Shown: piece after piece, positions 1 to 4,769 of the stretch
How the letters are laid out: the number at the start of each line of letters is the position of its first letter
Numbering within the stretch: position 1 is the first letter of the stretch
Assembly (NCBI GenBank): GCA_902806295.1
Contig: CADCWB010000194.1
Coordinates: 1-6,092 of the forward strand
Reading direction: 5' to 3'
From: an uncultured Sphingomonas sp.
GTDB taxonomy: Bacteria; Pseudomonadota; Alphaproteobacteria; Sphingomonadales; Sphingomonadaceae
DNA: 6,092 nt
Position numbers and translations under genes: made by a program
Notes under the pieces: model-generated
Seen by the model: only the letters and a program-made list of their open reading frames with translations
The model's database searches: none
Told to the model about the DNA's origin: nothing

Positions 1-329
1 ATGGTTTTCACCGCCCACTCGTCGAAGCTGAGAGTGTCGTTGCCATTCTTGTCGAGCTTGGCGAACGCTTTCCGGCGCGGCGCGAACATCTCCTCGCCCT
101 CGACACGGCCGTTCTTGTTCTTGTCGTTGCGGCTGAAGCGCTTCTCCTCGCGCGACTTCGGAGTCGCCTCCGGTGCACGCGCGCTCGCTTGCGGAAGTGA
201 CAGCAAAGGCGGGGCGGTATCGCCCGCCCGAGCGGGAGGCGCCGGGGGAATTGTTGGCTCCTGCGCCCTACCCTGCCACGGCAGGAAGGCACTCGTAAGC
301 ATCAAAAAACCAGCCACCGCTCCGGCCAA
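1..329 (-). CDS. EF-hand calcium-binding protein, exported or membrane-anchored (partial at left edge)
   Basis: The reading frame leaves the window at its left edge, so the C-terminus is missing. Two 12-residue EF-hand loops are clear. The first (bases 125-90) reads DKNKNGRVEGEE and the second (53-18) DKNGNDTLSFDE; both have D, N, N at ligand positions 1, 3, 5 and Glu at 12, so both probably bind Ca2+. Before them comes a Pro/Ala-rich linker of about 45 residues, and before that a hydrophobic stretch (AGAVAGFLMLTSAFLP) that looks like a signal peptide or membrane anchor, placing the loops outside the cytoplasm. The start is uncertain. TTG at 329 keeps the whole hydrophobic stretch but gives no basic residue before it. 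ATG at 302 removes half of it. ATG at 342, in another frame, would give a normal basic-then-hydrophobic N-terminus if one base were removed (see findings). The gene lies downstream of the PDH genes on the same strand. Its role is unknown. Confidence 0.8.
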   Translation of the reverse strand, partial: MAGAVAGFLMLTSAFLPWQGRAQEPTIPPAPPARAGDTAPPLLSLPQASARAPEATPKSREEKRFSRNDKNKNGRVEGEEMFAPRRKAFAKLDKNGNDTLSFDEWAVKT

Positions 330-405
330 GGAAACGTCCCATCGGGATTCTTTCGCTTGTCTCAGAGATTCGGCACGCGCTTGATCGCGGGCCGAAACGA
401 TCGTG

Positions 406-1002
406 TCAACGACCGGTGAGGCGATGCCGCAAGATGGTCCATGACCGTGCCGGCGTGGCCTCACTTTCCAACGGCAGCCCGCGGGCCGCATCGCGCCAAG
501 CAAGGGCCGCAAGCATGGTCAATGGGCGTAGCTTGCGCGGTGATACCGATAGCTTCACTCCCTCCGGAAGCGGTCGCCCCATACGGCGGGCGAGATCGAC
601 CTGAGACCACAGGCGCCCGGCCTGTAGCTCCGGCGGCATGTTGGTCAGCAGTCGTCCGGCCAGGGTGAACAGCCGTTGCCCCCGCAGGTCCAAGGTCTTT
701 TCGTCGGGCGTGGGTTGCGGCAAGGCGGCCCACCCCTCTTCAAGCCCAGCCAACTCGGACCCGCTGATCCCTCGGCTCAGCAGCTCGTCGGCCGCGGCCC
801 GCAAGCGCGGCTCGGCTGGGGCAGGCGCGGTGTCCAGCCGCTCCAATGCCTCGCGCCACCAAGCCAGCTTGATCGCCGCAAGCGCTGGCTGGCTGGCCGA
901 AGTGACCACGTCTCCGAACGCGTCGTCAATCCCGAACAGGGCGTCGAACGCTCCTCGCAACTCGACCGGCCAATGCAGCCGGACAAGGTCGCGGTCGCGC
1001 AT
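406..1002 (-). CDS. squalene/phytoene synthase family-like protein, probably non-catalytic
   Basis: A protein of 198 residues. The segment AIKLAWWREALERLD (residues 43-57) matches the conserved early helix of the trans-isoprenyl squalene/phytoene synthase family. That fold condenses two prenyl diphosphates head to head, and related proteins such as NDUFAF6 act as assembly factors. Catalytic members are about 280-350 residues with two DxxxD-type metal motifs. This protein is much shorter; the only similar run is DDAFGD at residues 26-31, ahead of the helix, and no second motif is evident. I therefore infer an inactive or repurposed member. I chose ATG at 1002, four bases after the pdhB stop, because the longer start at 1044 would overlap pdhB by 38 bases. 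That spacing implies co-transcription and translational coupling with pdhB, though no strong Shine-Dalgarno is visible. No carotenoid or hopanoid genes are nearby. The family call is fairly firm; the function is open. Confidence 0.75.
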   Translation of the reverse strand: MRDRDLVRLHWPVELRGAFDALFGIDDAFGDVVTSASQPALAAIKLAWWREALERLDTAPAPAEPRLRAAADELLSRGISGSELAGLEEGWAALPQPTPDEKTLDLRGQRLFTLAGRLLTNMPPELQAGRLWSQVDLARRMGRPLPEGVKLSVSPRKLRPLTMLAALAWRDAARGLPLESEATPARSWTILRHRLTGR

Positions 1003-1006
1003 GGGC

Positions 1007-2488
1007 CTATCGGTAGCAGACAGCCTTGGCGGCCTTGACCACATTCTCCGCCTTGATCAGCGCCAGCTTTTCCAGGTTGGCGGCATAAGGCAGTGGCACG
1101 TCTTCGTCGGTCACACGCAGCACCGGCGCATCGAGGTCGTCGAAGCCCTGCTCCATGCACAATGCGATGATCTCGGAGGATATCGAGCACGTCGGCCAGC
1201 CCTCCTCCACTACGACCAACCGATTGGTCTTGGCGAGCGAAGTCAGCACGGCTTGCTTGTCAAGAGGACGCAGCGTGCGCAGGTCTATCACCTCCGCGTC
1301 AATGCCCTCGCCGGCCAGCGTGTCCGCTGCCTCCAGCGCGACGCCGACGCCGATTGAGTAGCTGACCAGCGTTACGTCCTTGCCCGCTCGCATGGTCCGG
1401 GCCTTGCCGATCGGCAGCACCCAATCCGGCACCTGCGGCACGTCGAACTGATGACCGTAGAGCAGCTCGTTTTCCAGAAACACGACCGGATCTTCGGAAC
1501 GGATCGCCGCCTTGAGCAAGCCCTTGGCGTCGGCCGCGTCGTAAGGCGTGATCACTACCAGACCGGGCACGCTGGCGTACCATGGCGCGTAGTTCTGGCT
1601 ATGTTGAGCCGCGACCCGGCTGGCCGCTCCATTGGGGCCGCGAAACACGATTGGGCAGCGCATCTGGCCGCCCGACATATAGTTGGTCTTGGCGGCCGAG
1701 TTGATGATGTGATCGATCGCCTGCATCGCGAAGTTGAAGGTCATGAACTCGATGATCGGCTTCAGGCCGCCCATCGCCGCACCGGTCCCAAGGCCAGCGA
1801 AACCGTATTCGGTGATCGGGGTATCGACGACGCGCTTGGGTCCGAACTCCTCTAGCAGGCCCTGCGTGACCTTGTAGGCGCCCTGATATTGCGCGACCTC
1901 CTCGCCGATCACAAACACCCGCTCGTCGCGGCGCATCTCCTCCGCCATCGCATCGCGCAGAGCCTCGCGAACCGAAGTCGCCTGCAGGGCAGTGCCGGCC
2001 GGCACTTCGGGATCGGCCGGGCGAGCCGCAGAGGTCAGCTGGGCCGTGCCGGTCTCCGGCTGCTGCTGCTGCTTGGGCAGTTCGACCGGCGATGCCTGGG
2101 TCTGCTGGTCGGATGGGGTTGGGGGAGAACCAACCTCCGCTCGCCCTGAGCTTGTCGAAAGGCTGTCCTTTGGCTTGTCGTTGCTGGAAGGGGCAGGCGG
2201 TGCTTCGACAGGCTCAGCACTGCGGCTATCTTGAGGTGCCCCCTCCCCCTCACCACCCATCAGCGCGATGGCCGTTCCGACCTTTACGCCGTCCGTGCCC
2301 TCCGGCACCAGAATCTTCGCGATCACGCCCTCATCGACGGCCTCGAACTCCATGGTCGCCTTGTCGGTCTCGATCTCGGCCAGGATGTCGCCCGATTTCA
2401 CTTCGTCGCCTTCCTTGACGAGCCATTTGGCGAGTGTGCCCTCCTCCATGGTGGGCGACAGCGCCGGCATCTTCAGCTCGACCCCCAT
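1007..2488 (-). CDS. pdhB: pyruvate dehydrogenase E1 component subunit beta, with N-terminal lipoyl domain
   Basis: A protein of 493 residues. Residues 1-78 are a biotinyl/lipoyl domain with the motif ETDKATMEFE; K43 is the expected lipoylation site. Residues about 79-165 form a flexible linker rich in Pro, Ala, Ser and Gln, with a QQQQ run at 140-143. Residues about 168-493 are the E1-beta transketolase-like domain, including GEEVAQYQGAYK (195-206, with the family's ThDP-contacting Glu) and DTPITEYGFAGLGTGAAMGG. With E1-alpha it forms the ThDP-dependent heterotetramer that decarboxylates pyruvate and reductively acetylates lipoamide in the cytoplasmic PDH complex. A lipoyl domain on E1-beta is unusual among bacteria generally but known in alphaproteobacteria such as Zymomonas and Sinorhizobium. 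The ATG overlaps the pdhA stop by one base (TGATG), with GGAG eight bases upstream, indicating coupling. Part of the linker is encoded by a sphingomonad-type inverted repeat. Confidence 0.97.
   Translation of the reverse strand: MGVELKMPALSPTMEEGTLAKWLVKEGDEVKSGDILAEIETDKATMEFEAVDEGVIAKILVPEGTDGVKVGTAIALMGGEGEGAPQDSRSAEPVEAPPAPSSNDKPKDSLSTSSGRAEVGSPPTPSDQQTQASPVELPKQQQQPETGTAQLTSAARPADPEVPAGTALQATSVREALRDAMAEEMRRDERVFVIGEEVAQYQGAYKVTQGLLEEFGPKRVVDTPITEYGFAGLGTGAAMGGLKPIIEFMTFNFAMQAIDHIINSAAKTNYMSGGQMRCPIVFRGPNGAASRVAAQHSQNYAPWYASVPGLVVITPYDAADAKGLLKAAIRSEDPVVFLENELLYGHQFDVPQVPDWVLPIGKARTMRAGKDVTLVSYSIGVGVALEAADTLAGEGIDAEVIDLRTLRPLDKQAVLTSLAKTNRLVVVEEGWPTCSISSEIIALCMEQGFDDLDAPVLRVTDEDVPLPYAANLEKLALIKAENVVKAAKAVCYR
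2141..2220. repeat. sphingomonad-type dispersed inverted repeat inside pdhB
   Basis: The left arm CTGAGCTTGTCGAA (2146-2159) and right arm TTCGACAGGCTCAG (2204-2217) are inverted copies matching at 13 of 14 positions, separated by 44 bases. The right arm sits within a further small palindrome, GTGCT (2200-2204) facing AGCAC (2216-2220). From memory, CTGAGCCTGTCGAA is the core of a REP-like repeat found in many copies, mostly between genes, in Sphingomonas-type genomes. In other frames it encodes the familiar LSLSKG and RQAQ peptides, both of which appear here. Here it is read in frame as pdhB residues about 91-115 (including SAEPVEAP and DSLSTSSGRAE), within the linker between lipoyl and catalytic domains. 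The pdhB frame stays open through it. Confidence 0.75.
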
Positions 2489-3543
2489 CAGTAGCGCTCC
2501 ACCAGCACGTCGGTGTAGAGTTCGGTCGCGTCCGGCTCCGGCGCTTCCTCGGCGTATTTGGCCGCTTCGACCACGACGTCCTTGATCTCCTTGTCGATTT
2601 CCTTGAGCTCATTCTCACCGACCCCCAGCGCAGCCAGATCGGCCGCGGCGCGGGTGATCGGGTCCTGGTTCTCGCGATAGTTCTGCACTTCCTCGCGGGT
2701 GCGGTACTTGGCGGGATCGCTCATCGAGTGGCCGCGATAACGGTAGGTCTTCAGCTCAAGGATGATCGGCCCCTTGCCGCTGCGGGTCCATTCGAGCGCT
2801 TCCTGCGCCGCGCCGCGCACCGCCAGCACGTCCATGCCGTCGACCTGGATACCCGGTATGCGGAAGCTCTCGCCCCGCTTGTAGAAGTCGGGCTCCGACG
2901 CCGAGCGTTCGACGCTCGTGCCCATCGCATAATGATTGTTCTCGATCGCGTAGATCACCGGCAGCTTCCACAGCTCGGCCATGTTAAAGCTCTCGTAGAC
3001 CTGCCCCTGGTTGGCCGCGCCGTCGCCGAAGTAGCTCAGGCACACCCCGCCGTCGGCACTATATTGATGCTTGAACGCGAGGCCGGTGCCGAGGCTCACC
3101 TGCGCTCCGACGATGCCGTGGCCGCCGTAGAAACCATGCTCGACCGAGAACATGTGCATGGAGCCGCCCTTGCCCTTGCTGATCCCGGCTGCACGGCCGG
3201 TCAGCTCGGCCATGATCACCTTGGGATCGATACCGTAGGCCAACATGTGGCCATGGTCGCGATAGCCGGTGATGACGCTGTCCTTGCCGACCGTCATGGC
3301 GCTCTGCAGCCCGACCGCGACCGCTTCCTGCCCGATATACAGGTGGCAAAAGCCGCCGATCAGCCCCAGCCCATACAACTGCCCCGCCCGCTCCTCGAAG
3401 CGGCGGATCAGCAGCATCTGCCGATAGAAACCGAGCAGATCCTCCTTGCTCGGCTGATAGCGCTCCGGCTCGCGCGGTCGCTCGCGGTTGGATGTCGGCG
3501 GAGCCGCTTCGCTAGCAGCTTGGAGCTTGGCGGAACGCGCCAC
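2488..3543 (-). CDS. pdhA: pyruvate dehydrogenase E1 component subunit alpha
   Basis: A protein of 351 residues. The ThDP/Mg2+-binding motif is complete: GDG at 173-175, then 27 residues, then NN at 202-203. The conserved loop YRYRGHSMSDPAKYR (267-281) is also present, as are GYRDHGHMLAYG and GKGGSMHMF, typical of E1-alpha. It partners E1-beta in the first step of pyruvate to acetyl-CoA conversion. The frame can begin at TTG 3549, but I prefer GTG 3543. It has TGAGG seven bases upstream, whereas that site would be only one base from the TTG, and it gives an N-terminus (MARSAKLQ) like related sphingomonad proteins as I recall them. The first 25 residues are Ala/Pro/Ser-rich and probably disordered. 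The stop overlaps the pdhB start by one base. A promoter-like sequence with an inverted repeat lies just upstream, so the gene can probably be transcribed independently of ftsB. Confidence 0.97.
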   Translation of the reverse strand: MARSAKLQAASEAAPPTSNRERPREPERYQPSKEDLLGFYRQMLLIRRFEERAGQLYGLGLIGGFCHLYIGQEAVAVGLQSAMTVGKDSVITGYRDHGHMLAYGIDPKVIMAELTGRAAGISKGKGGSMHMFSVEHGFYGGHGIVGAQVSLGTGLAFKHQYSADGGVCLSYFGDGAANQGQVYESFNMAELWKLPVIYAIENNHYAMGTSVERSASEPDFYKRGESFRIPGIQVDGMDVLAVRGAAQEALEWTRSGKGPIILELKTYRYRGHSMSDPAKYRTREEVQNYRENQDPITRAAADLAALGVGENELKEIDKEIKDVVVEAAKYAEEAPEPDATELYTDVLVERY

Positions 3544-3550
3544 GGGCAAA

Positions 3551-3555
3551 CCTCA
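3551..3555 (-). promoter_or_regulatory. pdhA ribosome binding site
   Basis: TGAGG on the minus strand is seven bases ahead of GTG 3543 and one base ahead of TTG 3549. The spacing decides the start in favour of the GTG. Confidence 0.65.
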
Positions 3556-3564
3556 TCTAATCAG

Positions 3565-3605
3565 GATTGCCGCGTCTATAGGAGCGCTGGGCGGGAGCGG
3601 CAATC
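3565..3605. promoter_or_regulatory. 9-base inverted repeat spanning the pdhA promoter, operator candidate
   Basis: GATTGCCGC (3565-3573) and GCGGCAATC (3597-3605) are perfect inverted copies separated by 23 bases. In the direction of pdhA transcription, the first arm overlaps the -35 element and the second covers the predicted start region, with the -10 between them. That geometry suits a dimeric or looping repressor. If transcribed from the ftsB side, the same repeat could instead fold as an RNA hairpin, but no T-run follows, so it is not a classical terminator. The binding protein is unknown. Confidence 0.45.
3575..3603 (-). promoter_or_regulatory. probable pdhA promoter
   Basis: On the minus strand, TTGCCG (3603-3598) and TATAGA (3580-3575) are separated by exactly 17 bases, a good housekeeping-sigma -35/-10 pair. 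Transcription would start near 3568, giving a leader of about 25 bases before GTG 3543. Both ends of the promoter are involved in a perfect inverted repeat. This is an assignment by sequence only. Confidence 0.55.
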
Positions 3606-3626
3606 AGGGTCGAGGGGATAAACCCG

Positions 3627-3944
3627 TCAGTCTTCTAGCGGGACGATGACCTCGTCGGGACGGATCAGCCCGAGGTCGCGGCGGACCAGTTCGTCGGCGA
3701 TGTCCGGATCGGCCTTGCGCGGGTCGAGCAGCACGGAGCGGTGCTTCAGCCGATTGCGCTCGCCGTCCAGTTGCGCCAGCTCGACCTTGCGGGTTTCGAG
3801 ATCGCGATGGTAGCCGCCCAGCGCCAGCAGCCCGTTGGGCCCGGCCACCGCATGCCCGGCGAAGGTGCCGATGATCACCAGCGCCAGCGCCGGCAGCGCA
3901 GCGCGGCGGATCAGCCCCAAGCTCTTTTGTGCGCCCCTTCCCAT
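3627..3944 (-). CDS. ftsB: FtsB/DivIC-family septum formation initiator
   Basis: A protein of 105 residues, the usual size for FtsB-like proteins. A short basic N-terminus is followed by one membrane segment (about residues 14-33, ALPALALVIIGTFAGHAVAG). Then comes a coiled-coil-prone stretch (about 44-70, HRDLETRKVELAQLDGERNR) and a conserved tail with DPDIADELVRRDLGLIRPDE, the characteristic end of the family. This is a bitopic inner-membrane protein of the divisome, expected to pair with FtsL and FtsQ. It lies 83 bases upstream of pdhA on the same strand, an arrangement common in alphaproteobacteria. The ATG at 3944 has no good Shine-Dalgarno upstream; a GGAAGGGG lies just inside the coding region, so a start slightly downstream, or leaderless initiation, cannot be excluded. 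Confidence 0.92.
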   Translation of the reverse strand: MGRGAQKSLGLIRRAALPALALVIIGTFAGHAVAGPNGLLALGGYHRDLETRKVELAQLDGERNRLKHRSVLLDPRKADPDIADELVRRDLGLIRPDEVIVPLED

Positions 3945-3950
3945 ATCGGC

Positions 3951-3979
3951 ACAGAATCAGAATTCGCCGGCCAGCGCAA
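3951..3979 (-). promoter_or_regulatory. possible ftsB promoter
   Basis: Minus-strand TTGCGC (3979-3974) and TTCTGT (3956-3951) are 17 bases apart. The -35 is reasonable and the -10 weak. The implied start falls at or next to ATG 3944, which would make the mRNA leaderless. Treat as tentative. Confidence 0.25.
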
Positions 3980-4031
3980 GCGGTTGGTTACGCTATCGTA
4001 AAGAAAACGGCAGTTCGGTGGAGTTCCGAGG

Positions 4032-4067
4032 AAAAAAGGCCTCGGCGAAACCACGCCCGCCGAGGCC
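4032..4067 (-). terminator. rho-independent terminator, minus strand
   Basis: GGCCTCGGCG (4038-4047) and CGCCGAGGCC (4058-4067) are a perfect 10-base inverted repeat with a 10-base loop. On the minus strand the stem is followed directly by six T (4037-4032). On the plus strand there is no T-run after the stem, so it works only for leftward transcription. It insulates ftsB from whatever is transcribed leftward from about 4070-4250, where no convincing protein gene exists. Confidence 0.88.
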
Positions 4068-4200
4068 AGGTCCTTCAAAGGGGTGTCCACCCGCGATATT
4101 GGAAGATCTTTGCGTGCTCCGCCAGGATCTCGGGTCCGCGGGTGGACCAACTCTACTTAGCCCTGTCCCGACGCTCAGCAAAGAGGCAGTCACAAATAAC
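4032..4200 (-). ncRNA. candidate small structured RNA ending at the terminator
   Basis: The strong leftward terminator at 4032-4067 needs a transcript. To its right on the minus strand lies only about 200 bases before the divergent Lrp-type gene. No minus-strand frame there looks like a protein; the open frames run on through the terminator. The stretch is rich in structure. GTCCACCCGCG and CGCGGGTGGAC (4147-4137 and 4095-4085 on this strand) form a perfect 11-pair stem. Within it AGATC and GATCT can extend a second helix. A weak promoter-like pair, TTGCAC (4234-4229) and CACGAT (4210-4205) with an 18-base gap, would start an RNA near 4198, about 165 bases long. I do not recognise a 6S, SRP, tmRNA or RNase P signature. 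The right-hand end is a guess. Confidence 0.4.
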
Positions 4201-4248
4201 ATTGATCGTGCGGGCACTTTCGGCGGACGTGCAACTTTCTTCCAATAT
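4085..4248. repeat. two interleaved perfect 11-base inverted repeats
   Basis: In plus-strand order: B GTCCACCCGCG (4085-4095), A ATATTGGAAGA (4096-4106), B' CGCGGGTGGAC (4137-4147), A' TCTTCCAATAT (4238-4248). A directly abuts B. Because the order is B-A-B'-A', both stems cannot form as simple nested hairpins; they would be a pseudoknot or alternatives. A' ends 16 bases before the ATG of the Lrp-type gene and just ahead of its ribosome binding site. The pairing exists on either strand, so the sequence alone does not say which transcript uses it. Confidence 0.7.
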
Positions 4249-4253
4249 AGGGT

Positions 4254-4258
4254 AAAGG
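4254..4258 (+). promoter_or_regulatory. ribosome binding site of the Lrp/AsnC gene
   Basis: AAAGG lies six bases before ATG 4265 and supports that start. It is only five bases after the A' arm of the upstream inverted repeat, so folding of that arm could affect access. Confidence 0.55.
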
Positions 4259-4264
4259 CGAAGC

Positions 4265-4717
4265 ATGGACGCGACCGACCGCAAGATCCTCGCCATCCTG
4301 CAGGAGAACGCCGATCAGCCGGTGGCGGAGGTGGCGAGCGCGGTCGGCCTGTCCCCGACCCCCTGCTGGCGCCGAATCCAGAAGTTGCGCGCCGCCGGGA
4401 TCATCCAGCGCACGGTCGCTCTGGTCGATCCGAAGACGATCGGGCTGGACCTCAACGTGTTCGTTGGCATCGAGGCGCGCGACCATAGCCCGGACTGGTT
4501 GCGCCGGTTCACGGACACGGTGTCCGCCATGGCGGAGGTGATGGGCATTTACCGGATGGCGGGGGAGGTAGACTACATGCTCCGCGTTGCCGTCCGCGAC
4601 ATGGCGCATTTCGACGACTTCTACCGCCGGTTGATCGAGGCGGTGCCGCTGAAAAACGTCACGAGCCACTTCGCCATGGAGCGGGTCAAGTACACCACCG
4701 CCTACCCGGTGACTTGA
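4265..4717 (+). CDS. Lrp/AsnC-family transcriptional regulator
   Basis: A protein of 150 residues, the normal size of the family. Residues about 4-50 form the AsnC-type helix-turn-helix, starting TDRKILAILQENADQP, with the recognition region LSPTPCWRRIQKLRAAGII (29-47). Residues about 64-145 form the ligand-binding RAM (ACT-like) domain, including MAGEVDYMLRVAV with the family's G-x-x-D-Y pattern. Members bind DNA as dimers or octamers and usually sense amino acids. The effector here cannot be told. The gene is divergent from ftsB-pdhAB across a 320-base gap, so it could act on itself, on the small-RNA candidate or on the PDH genes, but no Lrp site can be asserted. The start has AAAGG at good spacing. 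ABC-F follows 52 bases downstream on the same strand. The family is certain; no specific gene name is justified. Confidence 0.95.
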   Translation: MDATDRKILAILQENADQPVAEVASAVGLSPTPCWRRIQKLRAAGIIQRTVALVDPKTIGLDLNVFVGIEARDHSPDWLRRFTDTVSAMAEVMGIYRMAGEVDYMLRVAVRDMAHFDDFYRRLIEAVPLKNVTSHFAMERVKYTTAYPVT

Positions 4718-4769
4718 GCGCCCGCCGCCCCACTTGGGTTTGCCGGCGATTGCTGGTAGGCGCGCGGCC

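Larger units (their letters stand above)
3945..4264. other. 320-base divergent intergenic region between ftsB and the Lrp/AsnC gene
   Basis: This is the longest stretch without a protein gene. From left to right it holds a tentative ftsB promoter (3951-3979), the leftward terminator (4032-4067), the four arms of two interleaved inverted repeats (4085-4248) within the candidate small RNA, and the ribosome binding site of the Lrp-type gene (4254-4258). No convincing promoter for the Lrp-type gene was found; an A/T-rich CAATATA at 4243-4249 could be a -10 but lacks a good -35. Confidence 0.7.

Noticed and set aside
638..1357. 239-codon open frame on the plus strand
   Set aside because: It is antisense across the squalene-synthase-like gene and the end of pdhB; no domain was recognised.
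2030..2080. CTG-rich tract encoding the QQQQ run in pdhB as a simple-sequence phase switch
   Set aside because: It has only four glutamine codons and any change in whole codons keeps the frame; it is an ordinary linker.
2434..3621. 395-codon open frame on the plus strand
   Set aside because: It is antisense to pdhA, whose ThDP motif and whole length match E1-alpha. The open frame is a by-product of high-GC codon use and its translation matches no family I know.
3911..4150. 79-codon minus-strand frame
   Set aside because: It crosses the terminator and overlaps the ftsB start in another frame; no family features.
4032..4200. Assigning the candidate RNA as 6S, SRP or tmRNA
   Set aside because: The length would suit 6S RNA, but I cannot draw the single long helix with a central bubble, and the SRP loop sequence and tmRNA tRNA-like end are absent.
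3993..4217. 74-codon minus-strand frame in the intergenic region (starts MPARSMLFVTASLL)
   Set aside because: The N-terminus looks slightly signal-like, but the frame runs straight through the terminator hairpin and its T-run, so it cannot be a complete gene on that transcript.
4718..4769. Terminator between the Lrp-type gene and the ABC-F gene
   Set aside because: This GC-rich 52-base gap has no convincing stem with a T-run, so read-through is possible.
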